Assembly: GCF_011393335.1 (NCBI RefSeq) | Contig: NZ_CP049865.1 | Coordinates: 1,940,722 to 2,004,721 of the forward strand | Source: Propioniciclava coleopterorum | Lineage (GTDB): Bacteria; Actinomycetota; Actinomycetes; Propionibacteriales; Propionibacteriaceae | Direction: 5' to 3' | Length of the DNA stretch: 64,000 nucleotides | In this document: in pieces, positions 46,793 to 55,804 of the stretch | Layout: each line of letters starts with the position of its first letter | Position numbering within the stretch: the stretch's first letter is position 1 | Program-made: the position numbers and the translations under genes | The notes under the pieces: generated by a model | What the model was told of the DNA's origin: nothing | Databases searched by the model: none | The model's input: the letters and a program-made list of their open reading frames with translations, nothing else

Positions 46793-46825
46793 CCGCGTCG
46801 AGTTGCGGGCAGCCCCCGGGTGGGC

Positions 46826-47131
46826 TCAGAAGAACGGGAGCGCGAGCGCCAGGATCCCGCCGAGCAGCACGAAGAACAGCACCACGCCCCAGGTGACGGC
46901 CGCCTTGGTGCGGCGCGGCTTGGCCTTGATGACCGCCGCCATCACCAACAGCGTGACCGCCACGGTGAGCGGTGTCGCGACGAGCGGCCATTCGGCGGGG
47001 GTGCGGTCGCGCAGCCACCAGGTGAGCAGCATCACGCCGGTGATCCCGAGCCAGAAGTAGCCGTGCTGGAACAGCGGCTTGGACTCCGAGGTCATCTCGG
47101 GGAGCGGTTTCCGGTTCAAGCGCAGCACCAT
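46826..47131 (-). CDS. Small three-helix membrane protein
   Basis: 101 residues with a basic N-terminus and three membrane helices (about 23-40, 48-66 and 78-99), no known domain. Read on the minus strand, a -10-like GACAAT lies six bases before the ATG, so the mRNA may be leaderless. It diverges from the TIGR01777 gene across a palindrome-rich promoter region. Function unknown. Confidence 0.65.
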   Translation of the reverse strand: MVLRLNRKPLPEMTSESKPLFQHGYFWLGITGVMLLTWWLRDRTPAEWPLVATPLTVAVTLLVMAAVIKAKPRRTKAAVTWGVVLFFVLLGGILALALPFF

Positions 47132-47250
47132 GCCCCCATTGTCTCAGCCTCGCGCCGGACCGGCGTCAGCGCGCGCCCGCGGGCGGGGGGAGCGCTGACT
47201 CAGCTCGCACTGGGCCTGCCCCACGGACACCGGGAGCGTGACCCCGCCCA

Positions 47251-47290
47251 CACCGACGCGCGCCCGCGGGCGCGCGTCGGTGGCTAAGGT
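47251..47290 (+). promoter_or_regulatory. 32-bp perfect palindrome next to a -10 box
   Basis: CACCGACGCGCGCCCG at 47251-47266 is followed directly by its exact reverse complement (47267-47282), and the -10-like TAAGGT stands at 47285-47290. The palindrome covers the -35 region of the TIGR01777 gene. A second inverted repeat (GTCAGCGC / GCGCTGAC, 47165-47172 and 47192-47199) lies further up. Operator or cruciform are both possible. Confidence 0.5.
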
Positions 47291-47328
47291 GGGCGCAGCG
47301 GCGGCGCGCGACCGCCCGAGGAGGAGCG

Positions 47329-48735
47329 ATGCCGGTCTTCGAGCGCGACTCGCGCTACCCGTTCCCGCGCGAGGACGTCTTCGCCTGGCATACCCGACCC
47401 GGTGCCTTCGTCCGGCTGAGCCCGCCCGGCATGGTCACGGTGCTGCGGCCGCTCAGCGACGGCATCGAGGTCGGCTCCACCGCGGACCTCGTCATCTCGC
47501 ATCCGCTGCTGGCCGGACTGCTGCCCTCGATCCCGCGCCGCGGCGGACGCGGGCCGGTCGGCGCCCGCTGGCGCGTCCGGCACACCGAGCTCGAGCCGGG
47601 CCGGAGCTTCGTCGACGAGCAGGTCAGCGGGCCGTTCGCGAGCTGGCGGCACGAGCACCTCTTCCGCGACGGCCCCGCAGGCTCCACGATCATCACCGAC
47701 CGTGTCACCTACGAACTGCCCCCGACCCTGCCCGGACGCCTCCCGCTGGCCCTGATCGAGATGCAGCTCGACGGCATGTTCGCGTTCCGGGAGCGGCAAC
47801 TCCGTGACGACCTCGACCTGCACGCACGCCTCGCGTCCCCGCCGCGTCGGGTCGTGATCGCGGGCAGCAGCGGCATGATCGGCACCCAGCTCGCGGCGCT
47901 GCTCAGCACGGGCGGGCACGCGGTGATGCGGCTGATCCGCTCGGGCGTCGCGACCGACGCGGTCCGCTGGGATCCGGCGCACGGACGCCTCGATGCCGGC
48001 GCCCTGGCCGGCGCGGACGTCGCGATCAACCTCGCGGGTGAACCGCTGCTGGGGCGCTTCAACCGGGCGCACCGCGACGCCATCCTCCGCTCGCGGCTGG
48101 GCGCATCGGCCACGCTGGCCCGGGGCGTGGTGGACGCTGGCATCCCGACCCTCGTCCAGGCGTCGGCCATCGGCGTGTACGGCCCGCGGCGTCCGGGGGA
48201 ACTGCTGACCGAGGCCTCCGCGCCGGGGGAGGGGCTGCTGGCCGACGTGGTCCGCGCGTGGGAGGGCGCCGCCGCGCCGGCCGCGGCCGCCGGAGTCCGG
48301 ACCGCCTGGATGCGCACGGGCATCGTCCTGTCCGAGGTCGGTGGGGCGCTCGCGCCGCAGGTGCCGCTGTTCTCGATCGGGCTGGGCGGACGCCTCGCCG
48401 CCGCCGACGCCTGGCAGAGCTGGATCGGGCTGGACGACGCGGTGCGGGGGTTCGCGCACGTCGCGCTCGCCGACGCCGCCGAGGGGCCGCTCAACCTGGT
48501 CGCCCCGCGGCCGGTCACGCAGCAGGAGTTCGCCGAGACGCTCGGGCGGGTGCTGCACCGGCCGGCGCTCGTGCCCACCCCGGCGATCGGGCCGAAGCTC
48601 GTGTTGGGCGGCGTCGGCTACGACCAGATGATCGACACCGACCAGCGCGTCTCGTCGGTCAAGCTCGCCGACACGGGGTTCTGGTTCGCCCAGGGGGCCC
48701 TGTCGGACGCTCTGCGCCACGCGCTGATGCGCTGA
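47329..48735 (+). CDS. SRPBCC domain fused to TIGR01777 family SDR epimerase
   Basis: 468-residue fusion. Residues 1-165 form an SRPBCC/START-like domain (FERDSRYPFPREDVFAWHTR); residues 175-468 are an atypical NAD(P)-binding SDR of the TIGR01777 group with IAGSSGMIGTQL, INLAGEPL, the active-site QASAIGVYG (Tyr) and RTGIVLSEVGGALAPQVPLF. The product of this family is not known, though links to cell division and envelope metabolism are suggested for relatives. GAGGAGG before the ATG. Confidence 0.88.
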   Translation: MPVFERDSRYPFPREDVFAWHTRPGAFVRLSPPGMVTVLRPLSDGIEVGSTADLVISHPLLAGLLPSIPRRGGRGPVGARWRVRHTELEPGRSFVDEQVSGPFASWRHEHLFRDGPAGSTIITDRVTYELPPTLPGRLPLALIEMQLDGMFAFRERQLRDDLDLHARLASPPRRVVIAGSSGMIGTQLAALLSTGGHAVMRLIRSGVATDAVRWDPAHGRLDAGALAGADVAINLAGEPLLGRFNRAHRDAILRSRLGASATLARGVVDAGIPTLVQASAIGVYGPRRPGELLTEASAPGEGLLADVVRAWEGAAAPAAAAGVRTAWMRTGIVLSEVGGALAPQVPLFSIGLGGRLAAADAWQSWIGLDDAVRGFAHVALADAAEGPLNLVAPRPVTQQEFAETLGRVLHRPALVPTPAIGPKLVLGGVGYDQMIDTDQRVSSVKLADTGFWFAQGALSDALRHALMR

Positions 48736-48774
48736 GCCGCCGCACTCGCCCGAACCGCGTGCCTTGCCCGCCGG

Positions 48775-49254
48775 ATGTGCCGTCCGTCCCGGCCGCTCGC
48801 CCACTCGGCGCGCAGGCGGCTCGTGGCGCAGACCACCTGGCTGTTCACCGGCACCATCGCCGACAACCTCAGGATCGCGAACCCGGACGCCGCGGACGAC
48901 GAGCTGTGGCGCGCGCTGGCCGACGTGGGGCTGGACGGTTTCGTCGCCGCCGCGCCCCGCGGGCTCGACACCCCCACGGGGGTACGCGGCCTGGCGCTGT
49001 CGGGCGGCCAGGCGCAGCGGCTCTCCCTCGCGCGGGCGCTGCTGTCGCGGCGCTCGCTGCTGCTGCTGGACGAGCCCACCTCGCAGGTCGACCTGGAGTC
49101 GGAGCGGATCATCCTCGACGCCCTGGACCGCCTGAGACCCGACCGCACCGTCGTCCTGGTGACGCACCGCGCCTCCGCGTCGCTGACGGGCGCGCGGACG
49201 CTGGAGTTGCGGGCGGGTCGGCTGAGCGAGGGAGGTGCCCGTGTCGACGCCTGA
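48775..49254 (+). pseudogene. cydD C-terminal fragment (ABC exporter ATPase half)
   Basis: About the last 145 residues of a CydD-like ABC exporter: RRLVAQTTWLFTGTIADNLR (Q-loop), the signature ALSGGQAQRLSLARAL, Walker B LLLLDEPTSQVD and the H-loop VTHRAS. The membrane domain and Walker A are missing; upstream is the unrelated TIGR01777 gene. It cannot bind ATP productively. CydDC exports thiols needed for cytochrome bd assembly; here only a scar of the operon remains. Confidence 0.72.
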
Positions 49255-49465
49255 ACCGGTCGGACGCCGGACCCTCGCGCGCTGGCTCATCGCGGTCACC
49301 CGCCCCGTCCTGGCCCCGCTCGCGGCGTCCACGCTGGTGCGCGTCGTCGACCAGGCCGCGGGCCTGGCGCTGTTCGGGGTGGCGGCGGTCGGCGTGCTCG
49401 CCGGGTGGCCGCTCCCCGTCCTGGTCCGCTGCCTGGTGGGGCTGAGCCTGCTCAAGGCCGCAGCC
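49241..49465 (+). pseudogene. cydC N-terminal fragment
   Basis: GTG-started reading of about 75 residues typical of a CydC N-terminus: RRTLARWLIAVTRPVLAPLA, a membrane helix and LPVLVRCLVGLSLLKA, after which homology stops abruptly. It overlaps the cydD fragment by 14 bases, the natural cydD-cydC junction. At about 49460 the sequence changes to a DUF2848 gene in another frame. Confidence 0.65.
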
Positions 49466-49851
49466 GCTCCGGCGACCTGCTCGAGGTGCACGGCGTGGCG
49501 TGGAGCAAGCAGTCGGCGCCGGACTTCCTCGGCGACGTCGCGTGGCGCTGGGGCGACATCAAGGATGCCTTCGACGACTTCTCCCTGGTCGGCACCGTCA
49601 CGAACGACGGCGTCGAGGAGGTCATCCAGGATGGTTCGCCGGCCCAGTTGCTCGGCGTCGACTACTGGGTGGAGCGCCTCGGGGAGGCCGGGCTGCTCAA
49701 GCCGGGCACGGTGTTCATCAGCGGCACCATCCCGATGAAGCAGGGCGTCGACCAGTTCGCCGACGCCTGGGCGGTCGAGTTGTCGGACGGCGCCGGCCAT
49801 ACCAGCCGCGTCCGCTACGACGTCGAGGTGCTGCCGGCCGCCTGGCAGTGA
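49466..49851 (+). pseudogene. DUF2848 family C-terminal fragment
   Basis: About 125 residues from RSGDLLEVHGVAWSKQSAPD to the stop at 49851, with LLGVDYWVERLGEAG and GTVFISGTIPMKQG, which fit the C-terminal half of DUF2848 (fumarylacetoacetase-like) proteins. The N-terminal half is missing and no proper start is present. It is joined directly to the cydC fragment. Confidence 0.55.
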
Positions 49852-49874
49852 GCGCCGGCCGCGCCGGACGCGAC

Positions 49875-49910
49875 GGAGCCCGCGGGACGCCTCGGCGACC
49901 CGCGGGCTCC
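49875..49910. terminator. Bidirectional hairpin terminator
   Basis: Perfect 12-bp stem GGAGCCCGCGGG / CCCGCGGGCTCC with a 12-base loop, between the convergent DUF2848 fragment and the GNAT gene. Confidence 0.65.
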
Positions 49911-49924
49911 GCGACGTCAGGGGG

Positions 49925-50446
49925 CTACTTGCTGGGGCACAGGGGCAGGGTCAGCGCGTCGTGGGTGGCGCGGAAGCCCATGGTGGTGAAGAAGCCGTGG
50001 ATGTGGGCGCGGTCCTTGTCGGTGGTGACCATCAGGACGCGGGCGCCGCGGCTCTTGGCGTAGCCGACCATCCAGGCGAACACCTCCTTGCCGATGGCGA
50101 TGCTGTCGGCGCCGGCCCGGATGCGGGCGCCGGAGCAGAACGCCCGGATCCCGCCGCCGCGGGCCATGGTGGTGACGAACGAGAGCTGCAGCGTCCCGAT
50201 GATGCGGTCGGAGTCGTCGAGGATGACGAGCAGCGACTGGTTGGGGTCGGAGTCGATCCGCTCGAAGGCCGCCTCCAGGTCGCTGTCGCCCGGCGTCGGC
50301 CCCAGCACCTCGTCGCTGATCAGCGTGGTGGTCGCGACGTGCTGCGGGGAGGTGGGGTCGTCCGCGAGGAGGCGTTCGATGGTGGGGATGTGCTCGCGGG
50401 TGGCACGAATGATCGTGGCCCCGTCGAGCTCGGCGAGGATCTCCAT
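49925..50446 (-). CDS. GNAT family N-acetyltransferase
   Basis: 173-residue acetyl-CoA-dependent acyltransferase. Strand 4 and motif A are visible in GTLQLSFVTT and GADSIAIGKEVFAWMVGYAK, and the C-terminal FTTMGFRATHDALTL is the usual GNAT end. The ATG at 50446 gives the normal length; a GTG slightly upstream adds a few residues. Substrate unknown. It follows the membrane protein gene on the same strand but is separated by a terminator. Confidence 0.82.
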   Translation of the reverse strand: MEILAELDGATIIRATREHIPTIERLLADDPTSPQHVATTTLISDEVLGPTPGDSDLEAAFERIDSDPNQSLLVILDDSDRIIGTLQLSFVTTMARGGGIRAFCSGARIRAGADSIAIGKEVFAWMVGYAKSRGARVLMVTTDKDRAHIHGFFTTMGFRATHDALTLPLCPSK

Positions 50447-50500
50447 GCCACGATTGGACACCCGTTTCGTCCCCGGGGCAAAACGGCGGTCGACGACGAA

Positions 50501-50530
50501 GCCCCGCCGCGCTGGACGGCGCGGCGGGGC
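50501..50530 (-). terminator. Hairpin terminator of the membrane protein gene
   Basis: 12-bp stem GCCCCGCCGCGC / GCGCGGCGGGGC with a six-base loop, 15 bases past the stop at 50545. Confidence 0.75.
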
Positions 50531-50544
50531 CTGTGGCGGTCGGG

Positions 50545-51790
50545 TCAGTTCTTCGGGCGTCCGAAGAAGTCGTCGTCGGTGGGGGAGCCACCCTCGCCGG
50601 GCTTCTGCTCGCCGCCCTGGCCGGGCTGTGCGTCCGGGCGGCCGAAGGGATCCTGCTGGCCGGGCTGATCCGGCGCGCCGTACTGGCCGGAGGCGTCGTA
50701 CTGGCCCGGGGCGCCGTACTGGCCGGGGGCCTCCGGTGCGCCGGGGTAGGGCTGCTGCGGGTCGGCGGCGTAGCGGGCGCCGTCGTCGTACTGGCCGGGC
50801 GTCTGGCCGAAGGGCTGACCGGGATCGTTCCAGGGGGCGCCGCCGGGGAACGACGGGCCGACCGGGTACCCGGCGCCGGCGTTGGCCACCTCGCGGGTGC
50901 GGCCGAGGTACATCAGGGCGATCCAGATGTAGGAGACGGGGATCAGCGCGATGCTCAGCACGAACGCCAGGAGGCCCCCGATGAAGCCCATGGCGCCGGC
51001 GCCCTGGCCCTGGGCGGCGCTCTGCGCCGCGCCGGTGATCATGCCCTGCGGGATCGACGTGATGATTCCGACGACCAGCCCGATGACGAGCTGGTAGCCG
51101 AAGGTGCGCCACCAGGCGCCCTTGGTGAGGGCGAACGAACGCTTGAGGGCGTCCCAGGCCTTGAGGCCCTCCTCGGCCATGATCACCAGCGCGTAGGTGA
51201 TCCTGACGCTGACCCACACGGCGGCGACCATCAGCGCGATGGTGGCGACCACGATGAGGAACGTCGCGCCGCCGCTCGGGTTGCCGCCGCTGCCGGCGAT
51301 CACGGCGAACAGGATGCTGGCGAAGACCACGTAGGCGGCCAGGCCGATGCCCGCGCAGATCAGGATGAAGCCCACCAGGCGGCCCATGAGGCCGCGGGTG
51401 CGCTCGGTGAGGGTGGCCCACGTGGGAACGGTGCGGCCCGTCGCGTAGTCGAGCGTGGCCACCATCATGCGGGCGTAGAAGACGTAGGTGAAGATCGAGA
51501 GCGCCACCATGATGAGGACGCCTAGGAGGGACACGCCGATGATCGAGCCCATGAGCGCGCCCGGATCGGGGCGCCCGCTGAGGACCTGCGGCATCATCAC
51601 CGCGGCGATGATCGCCACGACGATGAGGATGCCGACCAGGGAGATCAGGATCGGGGCGATGACGAGGGGAGGTAGAGCTTCCAGCCCCGCTTGTAGGTGG
51701 CGATCGTCGACGAGAACAGATCGCCGAGCCGGAGCGGGCCGGGAGGCGCCGTGGGTTGGTTCGGGGCATGGGGGCGGCATTTTGCGGCAT
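50545..51790 (-). pseudogene. Multi-pass membrane protein, GPDPase_memb-like, two frameshifts
   Basis: About 400-residue membrane protein with six to eight helices and a Gly/Pro/Gln-rich cytosolic tail of repeats such as GQYGAPGQYDASGQYGAPDQ. The N-terminal PLRLGDLFSSTIATYKRGWK and VAVWVSVRITYALVIMAEEG are typical of actinobacterial glycerophosphodiesterase-membrane-domain proteins. Two breaks, at the G runs 51763-51766 and 51666-51669, each need one base: MPPNQPTAPPGPLRLGDL, then LYLPLVIAPI. Start at 51790 or 51769. Probably intact in the cell. Confidence 0.68.
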
Positions 51791-51935
51791 GGACCAAGTC
51801 ACGCAGGGATCCTAACAACAGGCCCCCCTCGCCTCGGGGAACCGGTGCCCAGGTTGTGGACAACTCCCCACGGGGGCTCCGGGCGTGCGTTCCCCGGGCG
51901 TCCGCTCGCACGCCGGAGCGGAGGGCGCGTCCGGC

Positions 51936-53708
51936 CTAGTGGGAGCCTCCTGGCGCCATCAGGACCTGGGCGACGACGATGTCCTTGCCGTCGTAGGCCA
52001 CCGAGGGCGGCCCCTGCAGTTCGTAGCCTTCGCGGAGCGCGTCGTTCACCTTGCGTTCGAAGTCCGCGTCGTTCAGCCCCGTGATGAGCTTGTACCGCGG
52101 CGCCTCCCCGGACCCCCGGGATGCCCCGGACGCCGCGGGCGCAGCGGCAGCGGGTGCGGGCGCGGCGGCGCGCGCCTGGCCGCGGCGCCGGCGGCGCGGG
52201 GACGGCTCGGCGGGCGGGCGTCCGCGGTCGGGCGCCGGGACGGGGGCCTTGACGATCCGGTCGGCGGCGGGCGCGCCGTCGGTGTCGAGCAGCACGACCT
52301 CGCCGTAGGCGGGCACCACGGCGTTGACGCCGAGCTCCCGCTTGATGCGGGCCGCCAGGTTCGCCGCCGAGTCCTTCTCGCCGTGCACGCAGTAGACGGT
52401 CTGCGGGCGCGGCTCGAGTTCCTTGAGCCAGTCGAGCAGGTCCGAGCCGTCGGCGTGCACCGAGAACTCGTGGTCGTGGTAGATCTCGGCCCGCACCGGG
52501 ACGTACTTGCCGTTGATCTTGACCTTGTCGGCGCCCTCGGACAGCTGGCGTCCGCGCGTCCCGACGCCCTGGTAGCCGGTCAGGATCACCGCGTTCTTGG
52601 GGTCGGGCAGCAGCGCCTCGAGGTGGTGCAGGACGCGCCCGCCGGTCGCCATGCCCGAACTGGAGATGATCACCGCCGGGCCGTGACCCTCCTTGGCGGT
52701 CAGCCTCTTGGAGTCCTCGGGCGACTCGACCGTGGTGAGGTCGGGCACCTTCACGAAGTCCTCGGGCCGCAGGTCGGGGCGCAGTTCGTCGGGGTGCGAC
52801 TGGTAGACCCGCAGCGCCCGGACGCCCATGGGCGAGTTCACGAACACCGGCACGTCGGGGATGCGGCCCTCGCGCTCGAGGTCGGAGATCGTCTTGAGCA
52901 CGACCTCGGTGCGGTCGATCGCGAACGCGGGGATGACGACGCTGCCGCCGCGCTCGATCGTGCGACGGATGACGTCGGCGAACCCCTCGTGCGGCAGGCC
53001 GTCCGGCTCGGGGTGCTCCCGGTCGCCGTAGGTCGACTCGATCAGCACCGTCGGCGCGCCGAGCGGCGTGTCGCGGGGGCGCAGCACCGGGTGGTCGTGG
53101 CGTCCCAGGTCGCCGGAGAACAGCGCCGACGCGGTCGGCGTCCAGAGGTTGACCGAGGCCGAGCCGAGGATGTGGCCGGCGCGCGTCAGCCGGATGGTCA
53201 CGGTCTCGTCGGGCGACGCGGTGAAGCCCGGACGCTCGTTGCCGGTGAGCTCGAAGTCGGTGTCGTACTCCAGCGCGACGAACTGGGGCAGCAGGTCCTC
53301 GACGTCCTCGGTGGTGTACAGCGGCAGCGCCGGCGCGTGCTTGGAGTAGCCGCGCTCGTTGGCGTCCTCGGCCTCGAGTTCCTGCAGCTTGGCGGCGTCG
53401 CGCATGACGATCTCGGCGAGCTCGCGGGTGCCCTGGGTGCACCAGATGGGGCCGTCGAAGCCGTTGCGCGCCAGGGCGGGCAGGTAGCCGACGTGGTCCA
53501 TGTGGGCGTGGGTGAGCACCACGTCGGAGATCGTGGCGGGGTCGACGGGGAACTCGTCCCAGTTCTTCAGGCGCCACTCCTTCTCGCCCTGGAACATGCC
53601 GGCGTCCACGAGGACGCGGCGGCTGCCGACGGTGACCATGAACTTCGACCCGGTGACGGTCCCGGCGGCGCCGAGGAACGTCAGTGTCGTCGAGGGTGTG
53701 CTCGCCAT
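51936..53708 (-). CDS. Beta-CASP metallo-beta-lactamase-fold RNA hydrolase with DUF1737 tail
   Basis: 590-residue zinc hydrolase of the CPSF73/RNase J-related beta-CASP group acting on RNA. Metal motif HAHMDHVGY (about residue 60), GHILGSASV, the beta-CASP segment FVNSPMGVRALRVY, and HADGSDLLDWL near the end of the core (about 460). A Pro/Ala/Arg-rich linker (about 490-530) leads to a C-terminal DUF1737 domain, YKLITGLNDADFERKVNDAL, a small RNA- or peptide-binding-like fold. The tail is unusual. Starts at the ATG 53708, lone gene. Confidence 0.88.
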   Translation of the reverse strand: MASTPSTTLTFLGAAGTVTGSKFMVTVGSRRVLVDAGMFQGEKEWRLKNWDEFPVDPATISDVVLTHAHMDHVGYLPALARNGFDGPIWCTQGTRELAEIVMRDAAKLQELEAEDANERGYSKHAPALPLYTTEDVEDLLPQFVALEYDTDFELTGNERPGFTASPDETVTIRLTRAGHILGSASVNLWTPTASALFSGDLGRHDHPVLRPRDTPLGAPTVLIESTYGDREHPEPDGLPHEGFADVIRRTIERGGSVVIPAFAIDRTEVVLKTISDLEREGRIPDVPVFVNSPMGVRALRVYQSHPDELRPDLRPEDFVKVPDLTTVESPEDSKRLTAKEGHGPAVIISSSGMATGGRVLHHLEALLPDPKNAVILTGYQGVGTRGRQLSEGADKVKINGKYVPVRAEIYHDHEFSVHADGSDLLDWLKELEPRPQTVYCVHGEKDSAANLAARIKRELGVNAVVPAYGEVVLLDTDGAPAADRIVKAPVPAPDRGRPPAEPSPRRRRRGQARAAAPAPAAAAPAASGASRGSGEAPRYKLITGLNDADFERKVNDALREGYELQGPPSVAYDGKDIVVAQVLMAPGGSH

Positions 53709-53791
53709 GCGCCCCACTCTGGCATGCTCCCGGGGCCGCGGGAAGGTCCGCTGCGCACCCGTCGCGCCCGGCGGGCGGGCCAAGGAGGGCG

Positions 53792-54196
53792 TCAGGACGG
53801 CCGGAGTGCGTCCAGTTCGCGCTGCCGGGCGGGTGGGGCGGTCTGCCGGTAGGACTCCTCGATCAGGGCGTCCACCTCGTCCCAGTCGGGCTCCTCGGCG
53901 TCCAGGGGGAGCGCGAGCCAGCCGTAGGGCCCGTCGTAGGCGGGGACGACGAAGCGGTCGTCGCCCAGCAGCAGGTCGCGGTGGTCGGGGTCGGGCTTGA
54001 CGAGCAGGGCGCGCGCGAGCGAGGTGTCGTCGTGCGACCCCTTCACGTGCCCGCCGTAGCTGGCGAACGTGCGGGTCGTGAACCAGTTCGGACGGCCGTG
54101 GCTGATCCGCTCGGACGCCCCCGGGTAGGCCAGGCACAACTCCCGCAGGGTGGCCAGGAGGTCGTCGTCGGGGGCGAACATCAGCGGATGCGACAC
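53792..54196 (-). CDS. MmcQ/YjbR family protein
   Basis: 134-residue YjbR-like double-wing protein: LCLAYPGASERISHGRPNWF and VPAYDGPYGWLALPL are the family core. Suggested to bind DNA, but its role is unknown. It ends about 80 bases before the beta-CASP gene on the same strand and starts four bases after the stop of the DUF1801 gene, so these two form an operon. Confidence 0.85.
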   Translation of the reverse strand: MSHPLMFAPDDDLLATLRELCLAYPGASERISHGRPNWFTTRTFASYGGHVKGSHDDTSLARALLVKPDPDHRDLLLGDDRFVVPAYDGPYGWLALPLDAEEPDWDEVDALIEESYRQTAPPARQRELDALRPS

Positions 54197-54199
54197 CGC

Positions 54200-54553
54200 T
54201 CAGCGCCCCTTCTGCGCCTGCTCCGCGACGCGGAACGCGACGATGTCCGCGATCAGGTCGGTGGGCAGCGGGCGGTCCAGCGGGAACTGGATCGCGCCCT
54301 TGCTGTACTTCAGCCCGAGCTCGTCCAGCCGTTCGGCGGCGAACGCGACGCCGGAGGGGCCGGGGTAGAAGCCGACGTGGCCCTTCGCCGTCGCGAAGTG
54401 CACGAGGTTGCCGTTCAGCTTGTAGGTCGGCATGCCGTAGGACAGCGCCAACTCCACCTCGGGCACGTTGGCCTCGATGAGCGCGCGCAGTTCGTCGAGC
54501 CGTTCGCGGTGCGCCCCCGAGACGCCGGCCAGGTAGTCGTCGATGACTGACAT
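54200..54553 (-). CDS. DUF1801 / YdhG-like protein
   Basis: 117-residue protein with the DUF1801 pattern VPEVELALSYGMPTYKLNGN, ATAKGHVGFYPGPSG and KYSKGAIQFPLDRPLP, the frataxin-like fold sometimes linked to iron handling. The ATG at 54553 overlaps nothing; the yjbR gene follows closely. Function in the cell unknown. Confidence 0.85.
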   Translation of the reverse strand: MSVIDDYLAGVSGAHRERLDELRALIEANVPEVELALSYGMPTYKLNGNLVHFATAKGHVGFYPGPSGVAFAAERLDELGLKYSKGAIQFPLDRPLPTDLIADIVAFRVAEQAQKGR

Positions 54554-54629
54554 GCTCGGCACTCTATTCGTCCGGCCCCGGCGCCGGACAGCGCCGGGGC
54601 GTCCGGCGCGGAACACGCGAGGAGGCGAC

Positions 54630-55103
54630 GTGAGCATCGAGCGGGCACGACGGCACCTGGACGGCTTCGGGCTCGGGGCGCGGATCATCGAGACCGAGGC
54701 GTCCTCGGCGACCGTGGCCGAGGCCGCGGCGGCGGTCGGCACCGAACCCGAGCGGATCGCCAAGACCCTGTCCTTCGACCTCGGCGAGGCGGGCATCGCC
54801 CTCGTCGTCGCCGCCGGGGACGTCACCGTGGACAACCGGGCGTTCAAGGACGCGTTCGGCGTCAAGGCCCGGATGCTGCCGGTCGCCGAGCTGCCGCAGC
54901 GGGTCGGGTACGCGGTCGGCGGGGTGTGCCCCTTCGGCGTCGAGCCGGGCGTCCGTGTGTTCCTGGACGCCTCCCTGCGCCGGTTCGCGACCGTGTTCCC
55001 GGCGGCCGGCACGGCCAACTCGGCCGTGGAGCTCAGCCTGGCCGAGCTCGAGGCCGCCTCCGGCGCGGAGGGATGGGTGGAGGTCACGAAGCCGCGCGCC
55101 TAG
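54630..55103 (+). CDS. YbaK/EbsC family Cys-tRNA(Pro) or mischarged-tRNA deacylase
   Basis: 157-residue editing-domain protein. The catalytic-loop Lys lies in RIAKTLSFD and the substrate-loop region in GGVCPFGVEPGVRVFLDASL. It hydrolyses mischarged aminoacyl-tRNA in the cytosol. A GTG start at 54630 is supported by GAGGAGG six bases upstream; an earlier start would overlap the divergent DUF1801 gene. Confidence 0.88.
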   Translation: MSIERARRHLDGFGLGARIIETEASSATVAEAAAAVGTEPERIAKTLSFDLGEAGIALVVAAGDVTVDNRAFKDAFGVKARMLPVAELPQRVGYAVGGVCPFGVEPGVRVFLDASLRRFATVFPAAGTANSAVELSLAELEAASGAEGWVEVTKPRA

Positions 55104-55106
55104 CCT
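55101..55106 (+). promoter_or_regulatory. -10 element of a leaderless promoter
   Basis: TAGCCT ends six bases before the GTG at 55113, overlapping the stop of the ybaK-type gene. No ribosome binding site. Confidence 0.5.
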
Positions 55107-55112
55107 GGTTCG

Positions 55113-55715
55113 GTGACCGACGCACGCAAGCCCCGCAGGCCGACGTTCCGCGACCCCGCCGCCCTGGAGGCGCTGGGGGAGCGGCACGACCCCATCGCCC
55201 AGCTGCACGCCGCCCACGAGACGGCGGCGGCCCTGGTCCGGGTCGGGCGCGCCGCCGAGGACCCCGCGGTGACGCGGCGGCTGGTGGCGCTGGTGGACGA
55301 GGTCGGCCTCAGCACGCTGGCCGACCTGTGGGCCACGCGCCCCGCGGCGTCGCTGCCCGGCACGCTGTACCGGCTGTACGTCCTGCGGGAGTGGGTGCGG
55401 ACCGACCCGACGGGCGTCGCGCGCGAGTACGAGGCCGGGATCCGGTTCACCGAGCCGAACCACGCCGTCGCGGGCGCCGACCCCGCCGGCCCCGACGAGG
55501 TGATGCGGGTCGCCGACGAGATCCTGCAGGGCGTCTTCGCCGGCGACCTCGCCGTCGCGCTGGAGCGGGCCGCGGCCTTCGCCCACGTCGTCGCGGCCGG
55601 GCGGGCTGACGTGACGCCGGGGATGGACAATGTGGTGCGCGCCGGCCGGCTGCAGGATCTGGCCGCAGAGCTGAGCGCCGCGGCGTCCCTGTGGCGGGCC
55701 GGGGATCTGCGCTGA
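55113..55715 (+). CDS. Conserved-looking hypothetical protein (200 aa)
   Basis: Helical soluble protein of 200 residues; I do not recognise a family. The N-terminus is basic (KPRRPTFRD), then heptad-rich helices with LHAAHETAAALVRVGRAAED and GLSTLADLWATRPAASLPGT. The same order of residues (Ala, Leu, Arg-rich) suggests a helical bundle. GTG start fits the -10 box six bases upstream. Nearby ybaK-type gene suggests translation, but that is only context. Confidence 0.6.
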   Translation: MTDARKPRRPTFRDPAALEALGERHDPIAQLHAAHETAAALVRVGRAAEDPAVTRRLVALVDEVGLSTLADLWATRPAASLPGTLYRLYVLREWVRTDPTGVAREYEAGIRFTEPNHAVAGADPAGPDEVMRVADEILQGVFAGDLAVALERAAAFAHVVAAGRADVTPGMDNVVRAGRLQDLAAELSAAASLWRAGDLR

Positions 55716-55769
55716 GGCGTCCGGGCGGGTGCTGCGCGGCCCGGGGCGGGGCGGCGGCAGCCGCGGGGC

Positions 55770-55798
55770 TTGGCCAACGCGTCGGGTGCGCCTATTCT
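55770..55798 (+). promoter_or_regulatory. Promoter of a candidate small RNA
   Basis: TTGGCC at 55770-55775 and TATTCT at 55793-55798 with exactly 17 bases between, the best sigma-70-like promoter in this part. The expected start site, 55805, is the first base of a 12-bp closing stem. Confidence 0.6.
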
Positions 55799-55804
55799 CG
55801 TGGA

